Shown: positions 14,206-17,557 of the stretch, piece by piece
How positions within the stretch are numbered: position 1 is the first letter of the stretch
Layout of the letters: each line of letters begins with the position of its first letter
Assembly (NCBI GenBank): GCA_947174085.1
Contig: CAMWHN010000017.1
Location: forward strand, 1-17,557
Length of the DNA: 17,557 nucleotides
From: an uncultured Ruminococcus sp.
GTDB lineage: Bacteria > Bacillota > Clostridia > Oscillospirales > Ruminococcaceae
Direction: 5' to 3'
Made by a program: the position numbers and the translations under genes
Notes under the pieces: generated by a model
The model's database searches: none
Seen by the model: the letters and a program-made list of their open reading frames with translations, nothing else
Told to the model about the DNA's origin: nothing

Positions 14206-15843
14206 TTAATAATTATCGATTGGACTTGTATATGTAATGTCATAATCTCTGCCTAATGCTATATAATTTAAATTTTCATAAGGTGCATGCAGTTTCTGAT
14301 ATTCAGCTTCTGTAATATTTGATTCATAATAGCAATAGGTAGCCGGAGTGGTATTATGGTCTATTGAAAAATAGTCTTGTAATTCCAATGTTGTATTGTC
14401 AATCATGCGATAAAAGAATGCACTTTCATAATCCATACCATAATGCCAGCTTAATAAAATATCATCAGAAACATTTATTGTTCCATAACTGCCCAAACCA
14501 TACTCTGCATTGAGTTGTTCAAGAATGCCTTCTTCTGAACAGGTATATAATTCAACTCCAGCGGCATGATAATCCCCAGTAGAAATAAATAATTCTGGAA
14601 TGCCATTGCTGTCTAAATCATATAAACTATACATGTAATCAGAACTGGATAAACTTGCTAATTTATTTTTATAAATATCTTTGTAATTAGTATCTTTTTC
14701 AACTACTGTAAATGTAACACTATCTAATTCTGTAACACCATCGTCAGCTAATAAAAATAAATCATATTCTCCTGCCATAAGTTTTCGGGCATTAATTATT
14801 TTATCACTATTATGAATAATTGCATATAGATATTCTGTATAGCTTATTTCTGTATTCTCAACATTTTCTAGTGTATGGACTGTACCATGAGGAACAAGAT
14901 TTATAGTTGCATGAGAATTTTCAGTAATATTCTGGCAATTTATATCATAATGAATCAGGGAAGTATTCAAGTCAAAAGTAACAGAATCATTTATAAAAGA
15001 TACCTGTAATTCTCCTGTTCTGTTATAGGCATCAAATAAGTCAGTATCTGTGATAGAACAGTAAGAAAGCCAATAATAAAAATAAGATTCTTCGTTTTCG
15101 AAAAGTGCAAGGTATTGTTCTTCGGTAACAGAAACATCATCATAATAATAGCATGTTCCATTATCAGTCCATTCCTCAATAAACTCGTGTTTCAGAGAGG
15201 CATTTGTACCATTTAATTGATATTCTTCACCAACAAGTAAATCATCTTGGGAAATCCATGCCAGTAAAGAATTTGTATCTGCTGAATAATTAATACTTAT
15301 AGTATTCAGGGAAGTGGCAACAGCTCCGCTCTTTGTCTGGAAGATAATAGGCTGACAGATTCCATTCTGATAAGAATAAATCGTTGTTGTTGGTGTATCC
15401 TCCCAGAGCGTGATAAATAGTTCTGGAATCGAATCATAATTGATATCTGCTAAATCATAGTAATATTCTTTATTAGTTGGCAGATTTGCTAGCTGAATTT
15501 TATAAGCTTGTTTCCATTCATCATCAGTGACCTGATTTTCAGCAGGGAATGTATAGGAATTGCCTGCACCTGTTTCAGCGGCATAAACCAAAATTTCAGA
15601 GGCATCAGCTGAATCTACAAAACCATCTCCATTGACATCAGCCGAAGTAAGTGCCTCATCAAAAAGTGTACCGCCATTTCCTGCACCAATACTTGCGGAA
15701 TGTATCAGTACGTCAGAGGCATCAGAGGCATTAATATCAGAATCGCCATTTGCATCACCTAGTGTGATTGCATCTGCACGAAGTGCAGAACTTGTTGACA
15801 CAAGTAATGCTGTTAGCAGAAAAATCAATATTCTTTTTTTCAT
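14206..15843 (-). CDS. Secreted N-terminal dockerin protein, paralog 1 (longest)
   Basis: A 545-residue exported protein of unknown function. The signal peptide ends at RADA (residue 25). A type I dockerin follows directly, residues 28 to about 95, with calcium loops starting at Asp30 (GDANGDSDINASD) and Asp69 (ADVNGDGFVDSAD). Next are two copies of a module beginning 'YKxxLAxL', each with an acidic, EF-hand- or FG-GAP-like motif: ADINYDSIPELFI near residue 130 and YDLDSNGIPELFI near residue 415. Between them is a beta-rich domain (NLVPHGTVHTLEN ... YDLFLLADDGVTELDSVTFTV) shared with both neighbours. No catalytic motif was recognised, so binding, structural and enzymatic roles all stay open. 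The ATG has AAAGGA 9-10 bases upstream. It has its own consensus promoter, although it follows paralog 2 on the same strand. Confidence 0.85.
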   Translation of the reverse strand: MKKRILIFLLTALLVSTSSALRADAITLGDANGDSDINASDASDVLIHSASIGAGNGGTLFDEALTSADVNGDGFVDSADASEILVYAAETGAGNSYTFPAENQVTDDEWKQAYKIQLANLPTNKEYYYDLADINYDSIPELFITLWEDTPTTTIYSYQNGICQPIIFQTKSGAVATSLNTISINYSADTNSLLAWISQDDLLVGEEYQLNGTNASLKHEFIEEWTDNGTCYYYDDVSVTEEQYLALFENEESYFYYWLSYCSITDTDLFDAYNRTGELQVSFINDSVTFDLNTSLIHYDINCQNITENSHATINLVPHGTVHTLENVENTEISYTEYLYAIIHNSDKIINARKLMAGEYDLFLLADDGVTELDSVTFTVVEKDTNYKDIYKNKLASLSSSDYMYSLYDLDSNGIPELFISTGDYHAAGVELYTCSEEGILEQLNAEYGLGSYGTINVSDDILLSWHYGMDYESAFFYRMIDNTTLELQDYFSIDHNTTPATYCYYESNITEAEYQKLHAPYENLNYIALGRDYDITYTSPIDNY

Positions 15844-15879
15844 AGATAACTATCCTTTCATTTATATACTTGAAATGCT

Positions 15880-15894
15880 TTTGTTAGTAACAAA
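15880..15894 (-). other. Small hairpin in the leader of paralog 1
   Basis: TTTGTT and AACAAA around a 3-base loop, about 15-30 bases after the predicted start. It is AT-rich and weak; a role is uncertain. Confidence 0.3.
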
Positions 15895-15915
15895 TTATTT
15901 TCATCTGTCCTATCT

Positions 15916-15944
15916 AGTATAAATCAAAAATAATTATTTGTCAA
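15916..15944 (-). promoter_or_regulatory. Promoter of dockerin paralog 1
   Basis: Minus strand: perfect -35 TTGACA (15944-15939), a 17-base spacer and -10 TATACT (15921-15916). The leader is about 65 bases. Confidence 0.88.
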
Positions 15945-15995
15945 GCAAATATTTTTATGATTTAGTTACAGAGAAAGAATTTTTTTATTAAAATT

Positions 15996-17153
15996 TTAAT
16001 AAATATAAACTGATTTATTTTCCTCAACTTTGAATGTAATATAATTTATTTCTGTTCCATCATCTGCTAAAAACAATATATCATAATCGCCGTCGGGAAT
16101 TTCTCCAAGTACACAATAAGCATTATAATCATTATGAACGGCTTCATATAAACTACTCATGTAAAATTCTATATCTGTATATTCAATTGCATTTTCCAAT
16201 ATATGTTCTGTACCATGTGGCACGACATGAAATGTAATATTAGATTTTTCTGTAATATGATTGCAATCAATTTTAAACATAAGCCAGCCCTTTTCAAAAC
16301 GAATAGAATTTTTGATAAAATTTGCTTTTAATTTGCCTGTACCATAGATATTTAATAAATCACGATTTTCTATATCATAAAAGTGATCAAACCAATAAGC
16401 ATGTTCATGATAATGATTATATTCTTCTTTTGTAATAGAAGTATCATCAAAATAGTAACTATCATTGGCATAATCCTTAATTAGTTCATGTTTCGGAATT
16501 GCCTGCAAATTTTCATCTATTTCATAAATGGTATCAATAGTATAAAAATAATTACCAGTATCCGTTATAGAACTTTCGTAATGATAAACAAATAAGCCGT
16601 CAGATTCAAAAGAAATATACATATTCCAAGTATCAATAGCTCCGCTTTCTGTTGGGAAATGAATTTGCTGACAAGAGCCATTTTGATAAGTATAAACTAT
16701 TGTTTCAGTTGTATCTCCTGTATTTCTTATATCTCCAAGCATAATAAATAATTCTGGAATAGAATCGCCGTTAATATCTGCTAATTCATAACAATTTTTA
16801 TAAGACTTAAAATTATTAAGCTGAGTTGTATATGCCTGTTTCCATTCATCAAATTTGAATGGTCGTCTTGGTTCATCTGGAACGGGTAAGACATAAACTA
16901 AAATTTTAAAAGCGTCTCTTGCATTTACGATACCATCTGCATTGTAATCTGCTGACATAAGTGCTTTATCAAAAAGCGTTCCGCCATTCCCTGCCCCAAT
17001 ATTTGCAGAATGTTCTAATATTGCATAGGCATCATTAACATCAAGCACAGAATCATGATTTACATCACCCAATATTGCATTTGCATGAATTGGTACAGGA
17101 GCTGATAATAATATGAATGCTGTCAAAGTAGAAATAAATATCTTTTTTTTCAT
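15996..17153 (-). CDS. Secreted N-terminal dockerin protein, paralog 2 (shorter)
   Basis: A 385-residue exported protein of the same family as its neighbour. The signal peptide ends at HANA (residue 26). A dockerin at about 28-90 has loops from Asp30 (GDVNHDSVLDVND) and ADYNADGIVNARD. One module follows with ADINGDSIPELFI near residue 130, then the shared beta-rich domain (HVVPHGTEHILEN ... YDILFLADDGTEINYITFKV). It ends there, so the second module of paralog 1 is absent. The 152 bases to the next gene hold no remnant of it, so this is a true shorter design and not a frameshift. The ATG is preceded by AAAGGATAGTTA, the same leader sequence as paralog 1. Only 40 bases separate it from the stop of paralog 3 and they hold no promoter, so the two are cotranscribed. 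Function unknown. Confidence 0.85.
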   Translation of the reverse strand: MKKKIFISTLTAFILLSAPVPIHANAILGDVNHDSVLDVNDAYAILEHSANIGAGNGGTLFDKALMSADYNADGIVNARDAFKILVYVLPVPDEPRRPFKFDEWKQAYTTQLNNFKSYKNCYELADINGDSIPELFIMLGDIRNTGDTTETIVYTYQNGSCQQIHFPTESGAIDTWNMYISFESDGLFVYHYESSITDTGNYFYTIDTIYEIDENLQAIPKHELIKDYANDSYYFDDTSITKEEYNHYHEHAYWFDHFYDIENRDLLNIYGTGKLKANFIKNSIRFEKGWLMFKIDCNHITEKSNITFHVVPHGTEHILENAIEYTDIEFYMSSLYEAVHNDYNAYCVLGEIPDGDYDILFLADDGTEINYITFKVEENKSVYIY

Positions 17154-17193
17154 AACTAACTATCCTTTCTTCTAATTATTTTTATTATTTATT

Positions 17194-17557
17194 TTACTTG
17201 ACTGTGAATACAATACTATCTAATTCTGTTCCATCATCAGCTAGCATAAATAAATCATAATCACCGTCAGGAACTTTCCCAAACATGCAATAACCGTAAC
17301 AATTCTTATGAACCGCTTCGTATAAACTAGTCATGTTATATTTTACATTTGTATATTCAATGGTGTTTTCTAATATATGCTCTGAACCATGTGGCACAAC
17401 ATGAAATGTAATATTAGATTTTTCTGTAATATGATTGCAAGCAACCTGAAATGTAATCCACTCCTTTTCTTCAAAATAAATAGAGTTCTTGATAAAATTT
17501 GCTTGCATTTTACCAGTGCCATAGATATTTAATAAATCACGCTCTGTTGTATAATAA
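17194..17557 (-). CDS. Dockerin-family paralog 3, C-terminal part only (runs off window)
   Basis: The reading frame stays open from its stop at 17194 through the window end, with YYTTERDLLNIYGTGKMQANFIKNS before the visible body. It aligns closely with residues of paralog 2 from DLLNIYGTGKLKANFIKNS to its C-terminus, sharing NHITEKSNITFHVVPHG, EHILEN and the ADDGTE motif. The internal methionine at 17508 is therefore not a start. The protein stops right after FTVK, like paralog 2 and unlike paralog 1. Its N-terminal dockerin, expected from the family, lies outside the window. It is the upstream gene of the pair with paralog 2. Confidence 0.85.
   Translation of the reverse strand, partial: YYTTERDLLNIYGTGKMQANFIKNSIYFEEKEWITFQVACNHITEKSNITFHVVPHGSEHILENTIEYTNVKYNMTSLYEAVHKNCYGYCMFGKVPDGDYDLFMLADDGTELDSIVFTVK

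Noticed and set aside
15984..16003. A perfect 20-base AT-only palindrome at the stop of paralog 2, considered as a terminator
   Set aside because: It contains only A and T and is followed on the minus strand by A residues, not U. It is expected by chance in such AT-rich DNA.
14206..17557. Mobile element or recent transfer as origin of the dockerin array
   Set aside because: No transposase, terminal repeats or base-composition change was seen; simple tandem duplication explains the three paralogs.

Overview
The window reads as AT-rich chromosomal DNA from an anaerobic, dockerin-producing Firmicute, most likely a Ruminococcus-like member of the Oscillospirales. The reasons are type I dockerin modules on four secreted proteins, a pyruvate,phosphate dikinase, strong AGGAG-type ribosome binding sites, sigma-A-like promoters and a CIRCE heat-shock operator. 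The species cannot be fixed from the sequence alone. No tRNA, rRNA, CRISPR array, transposase or phage gene was seen, and no gene-free stretch exceeds 300 bases.

Left part (1-7700, all minus strand): a cytoplasmic GH13 alpha-glucan hydrolase (cut by the window start), glycogen/maltodextrin phosphorylase glgP with a clear promoter and terminator, a YbgC-type acyl-CoA thioesterase, a GtrA-like membrane protein, and the Hsp90 chaperone htpG. The GH13 enzyme and GlgP form an intracellular alpha-glucan breakdown pair. The GtrA-like gene and the thioesterase are translationally close, 4 bases apart. htpG has its own extended -10 promoter with a perfect CIRCE operator, which indicates HrcA control.

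Middle (7700-11220, plus strand): a flavodoxin-fold flavoprotein with an Isf-type four-cysteine cluster motif, then a two-gene operon. The operon encodes a secreted papain-like (C1) cysteine protease with one dockerin-like calcium loop and a secreted protein of unknown function ending in a complete dockerin. The flavoprotein and the protease operon are driven by two copies of the same promoter cassette, 66 of 79 bases identical without gaps. Each copy carries an inverted repeat at the same distance from the -10 box, with one compensatory base-pair change. This shared control module is the most interesting signal in the window.

Right part (11220-17557): ppdK (plus) has a related promoter core and a stable stem-loop almost at the mRNA 5' end. 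A two-way terminator separates it from a minus-strand array of three paralogous secreted proteins. The two complete ones carry an N-terminal dockerin followed by modules with a 'D-x-N-x-D-x-I-P-E-L-F-I'-like motif and a conserved C-terminal beta-rich domain. The second paralog lacks the last module of the first, and the third runs off the window. Together with the protease operon this is an accessory, extracellular dockerin locus whose cohesin partners are not in the window.
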